From contig NZ_CP019606.1 in assembly GCF_001997345.1 (NCBI RefSeq), positions 620,001 through 684,000 of the forward strand: a DNA stretch of 64,000 nucleotides, written 5' to 3'. Position numbers and translations under genes: made by a program. Source of the stretch: Tessaracoccus aquimaris. GTDB taxonomy: Bacteria; Actinomycetota; Actinomycetes; Propionibacteriales; Propionibacteriaceae. The notes below the pieces were generated by a model. It was not told the origin of the DNA. It worked only from the letters and a program-made list of their open reading frames with translations, and did no database searches. Positions within the stretch are counted from its first letter, which is position 1; each line of letters starts with the position of its first letter. Positions 8,881 to 17,286 of this stretch are shown in pieces.

Positions 8881-9402
8881 ATGATGCTGGAGTTTGATCG
8901 ACCGGACCGGTGCGTCGTCGGCACCGTCGGCCAGCCGGGCAACCGCCTGTTCCTCATCCAGGTCGCCCAGGGCGGCAAGCTCGCCGCGGTCGCGGTGGAG
9001 AAGCAGCAGGCCCAACTGCTCGGAGTGCGCGTCGGGGAGGTCCTCGACCAACTCGCCGACCTCGGCCACGACGTGCCGCCGGAGCAGCCGCCCGCCGACA
9101 TGGGGCCCCTCGACGCGCCCGTCTCGGTCGACTTCCGCGCGGCCGCCATCGGGATGGCCTGGGACGCGGAGACGCAGCGCCTCGTCCTCGAACTGTTCTC
9201 CGTCGAGTCCGACGACGACTCGGGCGAGAACTCGCTGCTGCAGGTGCGCCTCACCCCGGCCATGGCCCGCGAGTTCTCCGGAAGGGCCGCCCTGATCGTC
9301 GCCTCCGGTCGGCCGGCCTGCCCGGCCTGCGGACAGCCCCTCGACCCGGGAGGCCACATCTGCCCCCGGTCCAACGGCTACCGGGGCGACCTGTTCACAT
9401 GA
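8881..9402 (+). CDS. DUF3090 family protein with C-terminal zinc-ribbon-like knot
   Basis: 173 residues. The N-terminal body contains FDRPDRCVVGTVGQPGNRLF, and the C-terminus has CPACGQPLDPGGHICPR, a four-ligand Cys/His pattern fitting a zinc knot. Family members are restricted to actinobacteria and related lineages as far as known. It starts ten bases after the phosphatase gene and its stop overlaps the next start (ATGA), so it is part of a tight operon. Function unknown. Confidence 0.85.
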   Translation: MMLEFDRPDRCVVGTVGQPGNRLFLIQVAQGGKLAAVAVEKQQAQLLGVRVGEVLDQLADLGHDVPPEQPPADMGPLDAPVSVDFRAAAIGMAWDAETQRLVLELFSVESDDDSGENSLLQVRLTPAMAREFSGRAALIVASGRPACPACGQPLDPGGHICPRSNGYRGDLFT

Positions 9403-10136
9403 CCGGCCCCGTCGGCGACCTGAGCCTCGTCGGCCGCCTGGTGGACGCCTCCAACGGCACCTTCCTCGGCGTCGACGACGACCACAACGCGTGGGTCTAC
9501 AAGCCTGTCGCCGGGGAGGCGCCCTTGTGGGACTTCCCGGCGGGCACCCTGAGCCGACGCGAGGTCGCGGCCTACGAGCTGTCCAGGCACCTCGGCCTCG
9601 GCCTGGTCCCGCTGACGGTGTGGGTCGACGGGCCGCTCGGCGAGGGCTCCGCGCAGGCGTGGGTCGAGGGTGAGGCCACTGACCTGATCGACCTGATCGA
9701 GCCGGAGGCCGTCACCGAGCAGTGGTTGCCGATCCTGGCAGCCACCACCGAGGACGACCGGCCAGTTGTCCTTGCGCACCGCGACGACCCGAGGCTGCGT
9801 GAGGTGGCGCTGTTCGACGCGCTGCTCAACAATTCCGACCGCAAGGCGAGCCATCTGATCGCTGATGGCGAACAGCTTCGCGGGGTCGACCACGGCGTCA
9901 GCATGCACGTCGACGACAAGCTCCGCACCGTCCTGTGGGGCTGGGCGGGGGACCCGCTCACGCCCGAAGAGGCCAGTCGCGCCGCGGTGGTCGCCTCCTT
10001 GGAGGCCCCGCTCGCACCCGGGTTGACCGACGAGGAATGGGAGGCTCTGAGGGGCAGAGCCAGCGCGATCCTGGCCTCTGGATGCCTGCCGGAGCCGTCT
10101 GGCAGGTGGCCCGGAATCCCGTGGCCGCCGTTGTAG
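9399..10136 (+). CDS. SCO1664 family protein (kinase-like fold)
   Basis: 245 residues. Motifs include GTFLGVDDDHNAWVYKPVAGEAPLWDFP near the N-terminus (a Lys in a beta-strand as in protein and lipid kinases), ALFDALLNNSDRKASHLI (catalytic-loop-like Asn-Asp-Lys), and GVDHGVSMH (metal-binding Asp-like). These features resemble distant phosphatidylinositol-kinase-like proteins, the fold usually assigned to SCO1664. Substrate unknown. Translationally coupled to the DUF3090 gene; mshC follows after 16 bases. Confidence 0.82.
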   Translation: MTGPVGDLSLVGRLVDASNGTFLGVDDDHNAWVYKPVAGEAPLWDFPAGTLSRREVAAYELSRHLGLGLVPLTVWVDGPLGEGSAQAWVEGEATDLIDLIEPEAVTEQWLPILAATTEDDRPVVLAHRDDPRLREVALFDALLNNSDRKASHLIADGEQLRGVDHGVSMHVDDKLRTVLWGWAGDPLTPEEASRAAVVASLEAPLAPGLTDEEWEALRGRASAILASGCLPEPSGRWPGIPWPPL

Positions 10137-10152
10137 GCGCTAAATTGGCCGC

Positions 10153-11400
10153 ATGTATGCGTGGGCCCCAGTCGCCGTTCCGACCCTGAAGCCATCCCCG
10201 AGCGGCAAGCGGCTCAGCGTCTTCGACAGTCGCACCCTCGGCCAGTTGGAGGTCGGCCCCGCCGACGGCGGCGAGGCGCGGATGTATGTGTGTGGCATCA
10301 CGCCATACGACGCGACCCACCTCGGCCACGCCAACACGTATGTCACCTTCGACCTGATCAACCGCGTCTGGCGCGACCTCGGCGCCAAGGTCAACTACAC
10401 CCAGAACGTCACAGATGTCGACGATCCGCTCCTCGAACGCGCCGCGCAGACCGGGCAGGAATGGGAGGAACTCGCCGAGGACCAGACCGAACTGTTCCGC
10501 AGCGACATGCAGGACCTGCGCGTCATCCCGCCGGAGCACTATGTGGGCGCCGTCGAGTCCATCGCACTCGTGGTGTCCCTGATCGAGTCGATGCTGCCGA
10601 CCGGGCTCGTCTACCAGTTGGACGACCCCGAGCACCCGGACTGGTACTTCAACACGGTCGCCGCACCAGGGTTCGGCGAGATCAGCCACCTGGACGAGGC
10701 CGAGATGATCGCGAAGTTCCGCGACAACGGGGGAGACCCCGACCGGCCGGGAAAGCGTCACCCGCTCGATTGCCTTGTGTGGCGCTACGCGCGCCCGGAT
10801 GAGCCGAGTTGGACGTCGTCGCTGGGCGCTGGCCGCCCCGGCTGGCACATCGAGTGCACCGCCATCGCGCTGAAGTTCCTCGGGCGCGACTTCGACATCC
10901 AGGGCGGCGGCTCCGACCTGATCTTCCCGCACCACGAGATGTGCGCGGCGGAGGCGATCGTCGCCTCGGGCGCCCCCCTCGCGAGGGCCTACGTGCACTC
11001 CGGCCTCGTCGGCCTGGACGGCGAGAAGATGAGCAAGTCAAAGGGCAACCTCGAACTGGTCAGCAGGCTGCGCCATGGCGGCGCCGACCCGATGGCCATC
11101 CGGCTCGCGCTGCTGGACCACCACTACCGCGAGAACTGGGAGTGGACTCCCGATCAGTTGGAGGCGGCCACCCGGAGGCTCGCGCTGTGGCGCTCGGTCC
11201 TCGACCTGCCTGGCGCGGTGCCCGCCGCCGAGACGATCGAGGCGATGCGGGCCGCGCTGCGCGGCGATCTCGACACCCCGACAGCGCTCGCCGCGGTGGA
11301 CACCTGGGTCGCGGCCTCGCAGGCGATCGACCAGGACGATCCCGCAGCGATCGTCGAGATGACCACCGCCGTCGACGCGCTGCTGGGCATCGCGCTGTAA
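10153..11400 (+). CDS. mshC: Cysteine--1-D-myo-inosityl 2-amino-2-deoxy-glucopyranoside ligase
   Basis: Joins cysteine to GlcN-inositol using ATP, the third step of mycothiol synthesis. 415 residues, homologous to cysteinyl-tRNA synthetase: HLGH (HIGH-type) at residues 56-59 after the zinc-ligand Cys47 in [19 protein letters not shown] with a further zinc Cys, FPHHE, and KMSKSKGN at residues 292-299. It is assigned to MshC rather than CysS from the long N-terminal lead, the [16 protein letters not shown] context, the short C-terminus and the operon. Confidence 0.95.
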   Translation: MYAWAPVAVPTLKPSPSGKRLSVFDSRTLGQLEVGPADGGEARMYVCGITPYDATHLGHANTYVTFDLINRVWRDLGAKVNYTQNVTDVDDPLLERAAQTGQEWEELAEDQTELFRSDMQDLRVIPPEHYVGAVESIALVVSLIESMLPTGLVYQLDDPEHPDWYFNTVAAPGFGEISHLDEAEMIAKFRDNGGDPDRPGKRHPLDCLVWRYARPDEPSWTSSLGAGRPGWHIECTAIALKFLGRDFDIQGGGSDLIFPHHEMCAAEAIVASGAPLARAYVHSGLVGLDGEKMSKSKGNLELVSRLRHGGADPMAIRLALLDHHYRENWEWTPDQLEAATRRLALWRSVLDLPGAVPAAETIEAMRAALRGDLDTPTALAAVDTWVAASQAIDQDDPAAIVEMTTAVDALLGIAL

Positions 11401-11417
11401 CGGGTAGGCTGCCGACC

Positions 11418-11681
11418 GTGAAAACGTTCGACGAACTCTTCGAGCAGCTGTCCGAGACCAAAGAGACCCGCCCTGAGGGGTCGGGCACCATCGCGCGCCT
11501 CGACGCCGGCGTCCATTCGATCGGCAAGAAGGTCGTCGAGGAGGCCGCCGAGGTGTGGATGGCCGCCGAGTACGAGACGAAGGAGCAGGCGGCCGAGGAG
11601 ATCAGCCAACTGCTGTACCACGCTCAGGTCATGATGCTCGCGCTCGACCTGAAGCTCGAAGACGTCTACCGCTACCTCTGA
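11418..11681 (+). CDS. hisE: Phosphoribosyl-ATP pyrophosphatase
   Basis: Second enzyme of histidine biosynthesis, hydrolysing phosphoribosyl-ATP to phosphoribosyl-AMP. 87 residues, standard length, with the MazG-like metal-binding signature [14 protein letters not shown] and the second helix [17 protein letters not shown] start at 11418. It is followed by hisG after 16 bases; the hisE-hisG pairing is typical for actinobacteria. Confidence 0.95.
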   Translation: MKTFDELFEQLSETKETRPEGSGTIARLDAGVHSIGKKVVEEAAEVWMAAEYETKEQAAEEISQLLYHAQVMMLALDLKLEDVYRYL

Positions 11682-11697
11682 GAGAAACTGGCCCATC

Positions 11698-12561
11698 GTG
11701 ACCTCTGAACGCCTGCTTCGCATCGCCGTCCCCAACAAGGGCGCCCTCGCCGAACCCGCCGCCGCCATGCTGCGCGCAGCCGGCTACCGGCAGCGCACGG
11801 ACGCCAAGGACCTGACCCTCATCGACGCCGACCACACCGTCGAGTTCTACTACCTGCGCCCCCGCGACATCGCGGTCTACATCGGCCGCGGCCACCTCGA
11901 CCTCGGCATCACCGGCCGCGACATGCTGCTCGACTCGGAGGCCGACGCCACCGAGATCATGCAGCTCGGTTTCGGCGGTTCCCGGTTCCGGTTCGCCGCC
12001 CGCGGCGGGGCCGTCATGTCGGTCGCCGACCTGCAGGGCAAGCGGATCGCCACGTCCTACCCCGGGCTGCTGCAGACCTACCTCGCGGACCAGGGCATCG
12101 ACGCCGAACTCGTCAAGCTGGACGGTGCCGTCGAGTCGGCCATCCGGCTCGGCGTCGCCGACGTGGTCGCCGACGTCGTCGATACGGGCACCACTCTTCG
12201 CCGCGCGGGCCTCGAGCTATTCGGCGACGCTATCTGCACCTCCGAGGCGGTCCTCATCCAGCGCAACGGCGGCGGCGACCTGCCCCCGCAGGCCGAGGCG
12301 CTGCGCACCCGCCTGAACTCTGTGCTCGTCGCCCAGAACTACCTGATGCTCGACTACAACGTCGAGCAGGCCAACCTCGAGATGACCATCGGGCTCGCAC
12401 CCGGCGTTGAGGGCCCGACGGTGTCGAACCTCGCAAAGCAGGGCTGGTGCGCCGTCCGGGTGCTCGTGCCCCGCAAGGGCGTTCACCTGCTGATGGATGA
12501 GCTGTACGAGGCGGGTGCCCGCGGCATCCTGCTGACGGAGTTGGCGGCGTGCAGGCTGTGA
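11698..12561 (+). CDS. hisG: ATP phosphoribosyltransferase, long form
   Basis: First, feedback-regulated step of histidine biosynthesis (ATP plus PRPP). 287 residues: the catalytic domain carries RIAVPNKGALAEPAA near the N-terminus and GVADVVADVVDTGTTLRRAGL (PRPP-loop region), and the last third (LNSVLVAQNYLMLDYNV to WCAVRVLVPRKGVHLLMDEL) is the ACT-like histidine-sensing domain of the long form, so no HisZ partner is needed. GTG start at 11698. Confidence 0.96.
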   Translation: MTSERLLRIAVPNKGALAEPAAAMLRAAGYRQRTDAKDLTLIDADHTVEFYYLRPRDIAVYIGRGHLDLGITGRDMLLDSEADATEIMQLGFGGSRFRFAARGGAVMSVADLQGKRIATSYPGLLQTYLADQGIDAELVKLDGAVESAIRLGVADVVADVVDTGTTLRRAGLELFGDAICTSEAVLIQRNGGGDLPPQAEALRTRLNSVLVAQNYLMLDYNVEQANLEMTIGLAPGVEGPTVSNLAKQGWCAVRVLVPRKGVHLLMDELYEAGARGILLTELAACRL

Positions 12562-13088
12562 CCGAGGAACAGAGCGCCCCGACCCCGTCCGAGGTGCCAG
12601 AGCGTTTGGCCTACACCAGCCCGCCCGCCCTGATGACGGCCGTGGTGCTGTCGATCGTGCTGCTGTCCTTCTCGATGTTCGGCTGGTGGGCGCTCGGCAA
12701 GGAGATCCGCAACCAGGTGACGTGGCTGCAGGCCGCGACGCTGCTGTTCTTCGTGTTCGTGATGATCGGCGTGATGCTCTCGGTCGGCTACTCGCGGCTT
12801 TGGGCGAACGAGCAGGGCATCACGGTGCGCAACGGGCCGATCCTGCGCAAGTACCCGATCGACAAGATTGCGGGCGTGCGGCTGCGCAAGGGCGACCCGT
12901 GGAGCTCCCTGCTGCTGAAGGGCGAGGGCGAACTCAAGCGCAAGCCGGTGCTCGCCATCCAGTCACTTGAGGGTGAAGCGGGGGAGCGCAAGCTGATCGA
13001 ACTGCGCCGCTGGCTGGTCGAGCACGGCGCCACCTCGCGCGACGTCGTGATCCGCGAGGAGGACGAGCCGCCGCTCGACGAGGACTGA
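12549..13088 (+). CDS. PH-domain membrane protein
   Basis: 179 residues: a short polar N-terminus, two hydrophobic helices (about residues 25-50 and 58-82), then a beta-rich segment (RLWANEQGITVRNGPILRKYPIDKIAGVRL) typical of bacterial PH-like domains. Mycobacterial hisG is followed by a similar gene. Start is either GTG 12549, overlapping hisG by 13 bases, or GTG 12558, whose GTGA overlaps the hisG stop; neither is decided by a Shine-Dalgarno site. Function unknown. Confidence 0.75.
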   Translation: MQAVTEEQSAPTPSEVPERLAYTSPPALMTAVVLSIVLLSFSMFGWWALGKEIRNQVTWLQAATLLFFVFVMIGVMLSVGYSRLWANEQGITVRNGPILRKYPIDKIAGVRLRKGDPWSSLLLKGEGELKRKPVLAIQSLEGEAGERKLIELRRWLVEHGATSRDVVIREEDEPPLDED

Positions 13089-13106
13089 TCCCCGTCACTT
13101 TCGGTG

Positions 13107-13137
13107 ACCGCCCCCGCGACTTTCCTGCGGGGGCGGT
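13107..13137 (+). terminator. Intrinsic terminator after the mshC-his operon
   Basis: Perfect 11-bp stem ACCGCCCCCGC / GCGGGGGCGGT with a nine-base loop, followed by TTTCTG. It lies 19 bases after the PH-domain gene and closes the operon that starts at 8214. Confidence 0.8.
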
Positions 13138-13180
13138 TTCTGCGTGATTAGGCTTCCTTCACAGGAGACGGGAGTCGCAC

Positions 13181-13639
13181 ATGTCGGATCTGCTCAGGCT
13201 GCTGGCCATCGGCTCGGCGCTGATGGCGTTGGTCGTCGGCATCGCGCCGTCCTGGCAGTTGGCGTCCTCGGGCAATGCCGAGGGAACGATCATGTTCTGG
13301 AACGAGATCTCGTGGGCCACCGCGTTCGCGCACGGGATCCTCGGGCCCTTCATCGTGTGGGCGCTCGCGATCGTGGCGACCGTCGGGTTGGCGATGAACA
13401 TGGCGCGGGAGGCCCAGATGCTGTGGCCCGCCGTCGTGCTGCTTGTTTCGCTGTTCGCGCTGCCGATCGGCCTTGACTATGACAGCAGCTACCCGGAGTT
13501 CGTGGCCTGGTTCGGCTTCGGGCTGGTCGCGTTCGCCGGCCTCGCGTCGCTCGGGGGTTACGTGACCTGGGCGCGCGAGCGCGGGCGACCGCAGGGCGTC
13601 GGTGGCGCAGGTGGTCGATCCGGCGCCGAGGTCACATGA
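13181..13639 (+). CDS. Four-helix membrane protein, unknown function
   Basis: 152 residues with about four hydrophobic helices (LLRLLAIGSALMALVVGIA, FIVWALAIVATVGLAM, LWPAVVLLVSLFALPIG, FGFGLVAFAGLASLGGYV) and a short Arg/Gly-rich C-terminal tail. An ACAGGAGACGGGAG tract precedes the ATG. No family recognised. It converges on, and overlaps by 8 bases, the minus-strand membrane gene at 13632. Confidence 0.6.
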   Translation: MSDLLRLLAIGSALMALVVGIAPSWQLASSGNAEGTIMFWNEISWATAFAHGILGPFIVWALAIVATVGLAMNMAREAQMLWPAVVLLVSLFALPIGLDYDSSYPEFVAWFGFGLVAFAGLASLGGYVTWARERGRPQGVGGAGGRSGAEVT

Positions 13640-14147
13640 TGCCGCGCTTGCGCAGCAGCGCCTCGATCTCGGCGTCCTCCGCGTCGAGGCCCTTCTGCTG
13701 AGGCTGGGCCTTGCCCGCCGGCTTGGCCTGCGCGGTGGCCGCGGGAGAGGCTGGCGCGGCAGGAGCGGACTTGCCTGCGGCGATCGAGGGCTTCGGGGCG
13801 GCGTCACCCTTGGTCGGCACCGCCTTGGGCTGCTCCGGCTGGGCGACGCGCTTCTGGCCCTTCGGCAGGAACGTGCCGATCACGAACAGCACCAGGCCGC
13901 CGATCGCGAGGCCGAGGCCCCACGCCGTCAGGTTGGTGAAAGGGGTGCGCTGGAACCAGTCGACCAGGCTTCGGATGCCGTTGATCGTCAGGTCGGTGAC
14001 GCCCGTGAGGTACAGCCCGACGGGGATCGCGCCGAGCCCGATGCCCATCACCAGGGCGCGGACGCTGCGGTGGCGCGCCATCAGACCCGCCGCGATCGCG
14101 ACGATGACGATGGAGAGGCCGACGGTGATGATCAGCGAGATTGGCAT
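13632..14147 (-). CDS. Membrane protein with Ala/Pro/Lys-rich tail
   Basis: 171 residues: three hydrophobic segments in the first 100 residues, then an Ala/Pro/Lys-rich, presumably disordered cytoplasmic tail, and a conserved-looking end GLDAEDAEIEALLRKRGIM that recalls short C-terminal helices of small actinobacterial membrane proteins. No family or function recognised. Lies divergent from the SseB-like gene (57 bases between starts). Confidence 0.6.
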   Translation of the reverse strand: MPISLIITVGLSIVIVAIAAGLMARHRSVRALVMGIGLGAIPVGLYLTGVTDLTINGIRSLVDWFQRTPFTNLTAWGLGLAIGGLVLFVIGTFLPKGQKRVAQPEQPKAVPTKGDAAPKPSIAAGKSAPAAPASPAATAQAKPAGKAQPQQKGLDAEDAEIEALLRKRGIM

Positions 14148-14204
14148 GCGCCCAAGTCTGTCACATGCAGGTGGCTGGCCCCATGGGCGCTAGTGTCGTG
14201 ACCC

Positions 14205-14747
14205 ATGAATGAGCTGCGTTCGCTTGCCCAGCCCAACTCGCGGTTCGCGGGGGACGACGGGTCGCCCGACCCGCTGACCCGAGAGGCCCTCGGCAGGGTG
14301 CGCGACCACAAGAGCTACATCCGCGCGATCGTCGCGCTGTGCACCAGCAGGCTGCTGATGCCGATCGTCGCGAGCGGCGACGAGTCGATGGACGGGCCCG
14401 ACCCGGACAGGCACGCGGAGATGGCCGCCGTCACGCTGACCGACGACACAGGCAGCTACCTGCTCGCCTTCACGGGCATCGACTCGATGCAGCAGTGGAA
14501 CGCCGACGCGCGCCCCGTGCCGTGCCTGCTCGACGAACTGTGCGCAACCGTCGAGGCGGCCGGCGCCGAGCAGTTGCTGCTCGACGTCGCGGGCCCCGTC
14601 CCGTTCGTCATCTCCGGGGATGCGCTGCGGCTGCTCGCCGACGGCAACGCCCTCGTCGAGTTCGAGGGCGAAGACTTCGCCTGGGTGAAGTACGCCGACG
14701 CCGAGCCAGAAGCCGACGCCGCGCCGGAGCCGGAAGCCGAGGCCTGA
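14205..14747 (+). CDS. SseB-like protein
   Basis: 180 residues, soluble, acidic (Glu/Ala/Pro-rich tail). The core MAAVTLTDDTGSYLLAFTGIDSMQQWN followed by ARPVPCLLDELCATVEAAGAEQLLLDVAGP fits the SseB N-terminal-domain family. An SseB-family gene just upstream of infC is common in actinobacteria. The role of the chromosomal family is unknown; the name derives from enterobacterial secretion proteins but gives no functional guidance here. Confidence 0.75.
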   Translation: MNELRSLAQPNSRFAGDDGSPDPLTREALGRVRDHKSYIRAIVALCTSRLLMPIVASGDESMDGPDPDRHAEMAAVTLTDDTGSYLLAFTGIDSMQQWNADARPVPCLLDELCATVEAAGAEQLLLDVAGPVPFVISGDALRLLADGNALVEFEGEDFAWVKYADAEPEADAAPEPEAEA

Positions 14748-14770
14748 TCCGGGCGCGGTGCGGTCCTGAA

Positions 14771-14852
14771 CTTGAGCATGTTTGGTAACTCGTTTGCCGA
14801 CACGCCGCGAAAACACGGCGTGTCGCGCAACGAGCAACCGAACATGCTCAAG
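14771..14852. repeat. Long imperfect palindrome (37-bp arms)
   Basis: Two 37-base arms in inverted orientation around an eight-base A-rich centre. Outer 12 bases of each arm (CTTGAGCATGTT / AACATGCTCAAG) and inner 10 (CGACACGCCG / CGGCGTGTCG) are perfect; the middle has about six mismatches. It lies between the SseB-like gene and infC, 23 bases after the former's stop. Length and structure suit either a terminator-like hairpin or a miniature palindromic repeat element; there is no strong T tract. Confidence 0.8.
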
Positions 14853-15034
14853 GAACCACCCCGGGCCAGCCAACCAAGCCGGTTTGGACATCGAAGTCCC
14901 AGCCCGTAGACTGACGTGCGTTCATCGGCGGCTTCGGCCGCCCAGCAAGCGGAGCTCACCCTCCCACCCGAGCAGCCACCGGCAGCCGGGTCACCGAACG
15001 GGCACGATCCGTCGTGCGCCGCTTCAGGTGCCAG

Positions 15035-15060
15035 GGCCTCCGCATGCGCGGGGGCCTTTC
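15035..15060 (+). promoter_or_regulatory. Terminator-like hairpin in infC leader (candidate attenuator)
   Basis: A nine-bp stem GGCCTCCGC / GCGGGGGCC (one G-T pair) with an ATGC loop, followed directly by TTTC, 38 bases before the infC start codon. Such a hairpin inside the leader of the infC-rpmI-rplT operon fits transcription attenuation by ribosomal protein L20 or a related sensor, known in other phyla. An anti-terminator partner was not worked out, so the regulatory role is an inference. Confidence 0.45.
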
Positions 15061-15097
15061 GTCGTTGGACACGAGAAACTCACACACTGGAGGACCC

Positions 15098-15784
15098 ATC
15101 AGCACTGAACCGCGGATCAATGATCGCATCCGAGTACCCGAAGTCCGGCTCGTCGGCCCCAACGGCGAGCAGGTCGGCATCGTGCGCGTCGAGGACGCAT
15201 TGCGTCTTGCGGCGGAGAACGATCTGGATCTAGTCGAAGTCGCGCCGATGGCACGCCCGCCGGTCGCGAAGCTGATGGACTACGGCAAGTTCAAGTTCGA
15301 GGCCGCTCAGAAGGAGCGCGACGCCCGACGTAACCAGTCGAACGTCAGCACCAAGGAGATGAAGCTCCGTCTCAAGATCGACAACCACGATTACGAGACC
15401 AAGAAGGGCCACGTCGTCCGCTTCCTCAAGGGCGGCGACAAGGTCAAGATCACCATCATGTTCCGCGGACGTGAGCAGTCCCGTCCCGAGCTCGGCATGG
15501 ACCTGCTGCGCAGGCTCGCCGAGGACGTGGCGGAGTTCGGCTTCGTCGAGTCGTCCCCCAAGCAGGACGGCCGCAACATGCTCATGGTGCTCGGCCCGAC
15601 CAAGAAGAAGACCGAGGCCCGCGTGGACCAGGCCGCCGACCGCGACCGCCGCATGGCGCAGCGCAAGTCGAACGCCGAACTGGACAGGGCCGCAGAGGCC
15701 GAGCTCCGGGCAGCCCACTCGGACGACACACCCAAGAAGAAGCGCGGTCCTGCAGACAACATGGACCCCGACATCGATCTCTGA
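15098..15784 (+). CDS. infC: Translation initiation factor IF-3 (ATC start)
   Basis: Binds the 30S subunit and rejects non-canonical initiation. 228 residues: the N-domain begins [22 protein letters not shown], the linker carries [21 protein letters not shown], the C-domain has [15 protein letters not shown] motifs ([19 protein letters not shown]) and a charged C-terminal extension of about 40 residues. The start is ATC at 15098, six to ten bases after TGGAGGA (15088-15094); no ATG/GTG/TTG fits. An ATG at 15014 is in frame but would add 28 residues absent from the family. Rare starts in infC are known to mediate autoregulation. Confidence 0.95.
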   Translation: MSTEPRINDRIRVPEVRLVGPNGEQVGIVRVEDALRLAAENDLDLVEVAPMARPPVAKLMDYGKFKFEAAQKERDARRNQSNVSTKEMKLRLKIDNHDYETKKGHVVRFLKGGDKVKITIMFRGREQSRPELGMDLLRRLAEDVAEFGFVESSPKQDGRNMLMVLGPTKKKTEARVDQAADRDRRMAQRKSNAELDRAAEAELRAAHSDDTPKKKRGPADNMDPDIDL

Positions 15785-15822
15785 CGAGATCGAGCCGAAT
15801 AAGTAAGAAAGCGAGCCAAACA

Positions 15823-16029
15823 ATGCCGAAGATGAAGTCGCACTCCGGCGCGAAGAAGCGGTTCAAGACCACCGGAACGGGCAAGCTCCTGCGCCGCAAG
15901 GCCAACCTGGGCCACCTGAACGAGCACAAGTCGTCGCGGCGCATCCGTAGCCTGCAGGGCGACGAGGCCGTGGCCCCCGCCGACGCCAAGAAGATGCGCA
16001 AGCTCCTTGGCAAGCACAAGGGCCGCTGA
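15823..16029 (+). CDS. rpmI: 50S ribosomal protein L35
   Basis: 68-residue basic ribosomal protein beginning [20 protein letters not shown], the classical L35 N-terminus, and ending [13 protein letters not shown]. Position between infC and rplT is universal. It begins 38 bases after infC; a GAAAG tract at 15808-15812 is only a weak Shine-Dalgarno match, about ten bases upstream of the start. Confidence 0.98.
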   Translation: MPKMKSHSGAKKRFKTTGTGKLLRRKANLGHLNEHKSSRRIRSLQGDEAVAPADAKKMRKLLGKHKGR

Positions 16030-16091
16030 GCCCTCACCACCCGTCCCACATCCATCCGTCGGAGAACCGACACACCCACTAGGAGTTATCC

Positions 16092-16460
16092 ATGGCACGC
16101 GTGAAGCGTTCTGTGAATGCGAAGAAGAAGCGTCGCGAAGTACTTGAGCTCGCCTCCGGTTACCGCGGCCAGCGTTCGCGTCTGTACCGCAAGGCGAAGG
16201 AGCAGATGCTCCACTCCGCCACCTACAGCTACCGCGACCGTCGCGCCAAGAAGGGCGACTTCCGCAGCCTCTGGATCCAGCGCATCAACGCCGCTGTCCG
16301 CGCCGAGGGCATGACCTACAACCGTTTCATCAACGGTCTGAAGAACGCAGGCGTCGAGGTGGATCGCAAGATCCTGGCCGAGCTGGCCGTCAACGACGTT
16401 GCCACGTTCAACGCTCTGGTCGCCGTCGCCAAGGACAACCAGCCCGCTGCTGCCGCCTGA
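16092..16460 (+). CDS. rplT: 50S ribosomal protein L20
   Basis: 122 residues starting [29 protein letters not shown] and containing [23 protein letters not shown], diagnostic for L20. An early 23S-binding assembly protein and, in other bacteria, the autogenous repressor of this operon. The Shine-Dalgarno AGGAG lies at 16081-16085, seven bases before the ATG. Confidence 0.98.
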   Translation: MARVKRSVNAKKKRREVLELASGYRGQRSRLYRKAKEQMLHSATYSYRDRRAKKGDFRSLWIQRINAAVRAEGMTYNRFINGLKNAGVEVDRKILAELAVNDVATFNALVAVAKDNQPAAAA

Positions 16461-16471
16461 AGGGCGCGACA

Positions 16472-17272
16472 GTGACTCACGAACCGAACGCCGCCCTTGG
16501 CCTCAACGCCTCGGTGCTGCGTTCGGTTCGTCGTCTGACGCAGCGCCGTGGCCGTGATCTCACGGGCAAGTTCCTCGCAGAGGGCCGCCAGGCGGTCCGC
16601 GAGGCGCTCGCCACCGACGACCTCGTCGAGGAAGTCATCGTGATCGACGCCGACCGGCACGCCGACCTCCTCGAAGGGGTCGACGTCCCGATCTGGCAGG
16701 CCACGGAGCATCAGATGCGCCAGCTCAGCGACACGGTGACGCCGCAGGGGATCATCGCGGTCTGCAGGCAGTTGCGCTACGACTGGGACGCACTCGACGG
16801 CGCCCGGCTCGTGGTGATCTGCGCGCAGGTCCGCGACCCCGGAAACGCGGGCACCGTGATCCGCTGCGCCGACGCGTTCGGCGCCGATGCGGTGATCCTC
16901 ACCGCCGGCAGCGTCGAGATCTACAACCCCAAGACGGTGCGCTCAACCGTCGGAAGCCTGTTCCACATGCCCATCCTGACCGGGATCCCGCTCTCCGAGG
17001 CGGTCGACCGGGTCAAGGCGATGGGCATGAAGGTGCTCGCGGCCGACGGCGTCGGCGCACCCCTCGACCTGCTCGCGGCGGACGGCGGCCTCGCTGGCCC
17101 CGTCGCCTGGATCATGGGCAACGAGGCGTGGGGACTTCCCGACGAGGACGCCCAACTGGCCGACCAGATCGTGGCCGTCCCGATGTGGGGAAAGGCGGAG
17201 AGCCTCAATCTCTCCAGCGCCGCGGCGGTGTGCCTCTACGCCACCGCCTCGGCCCAACGACGACAACGGTGA
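16472..17272 (+). CDS. TrmH/SpoU-family RNA 2'-O-methyltransferase
   Basis: 266 residues. An N-terminal substrate-binding domain (RGRDLTGKFLAEGRQAVREAL) is followed by the SPOUT knot: VRDPGNAGTVIRCADAFGAD (motif 1), IMGNEAWGLPDE (motif 2) and VAVPMWGKAESLNLSSAAAVCLY (motif 3), the S-adenosylmethionine trefoil knot. Mycobacteria carry a tsnR-like gene in the same place, between rplT and pheS. It probably methylates 23S rRNA; the exact nucleotide is not deducible. GTG start, 11 bases after rplT. Confidence 0.9.
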   Translation: MTHEPNAALGLNASVLRSVRRLTQRRGRDLTGKFLAEGRQAVREALATDDLVEEVIVIDADRHADLLEGVDVPIWQATEHQMRQLSDTVTPQGIIAVCRQLRYDWDALDGARLVVICAQVRDPGNAGTVIRCADAFGADAVILTAGSVEIYNPKTVRSTVGSLFHMPILTGIPLSEAVDRVKAMGMKVLAADGVGAPLDLLAADGGLAGPVAWIMGNEAWGLPDEDAQLADQIVAVPMWGKAESLNLSSAAAVCLYATASAQRRQR

Positions 17273-17286
17273 AGAGGGAGGGTCCC

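Noticed and set aside
15014..15097. In-frame ATG upstream of infC as its start
   Set aside because: It would add 28 residues not seen in IF-3 and includes the leader hairpin; no Shine-Dalgarno before it, whereas TGGAGGA precedes the ATC at 15098.
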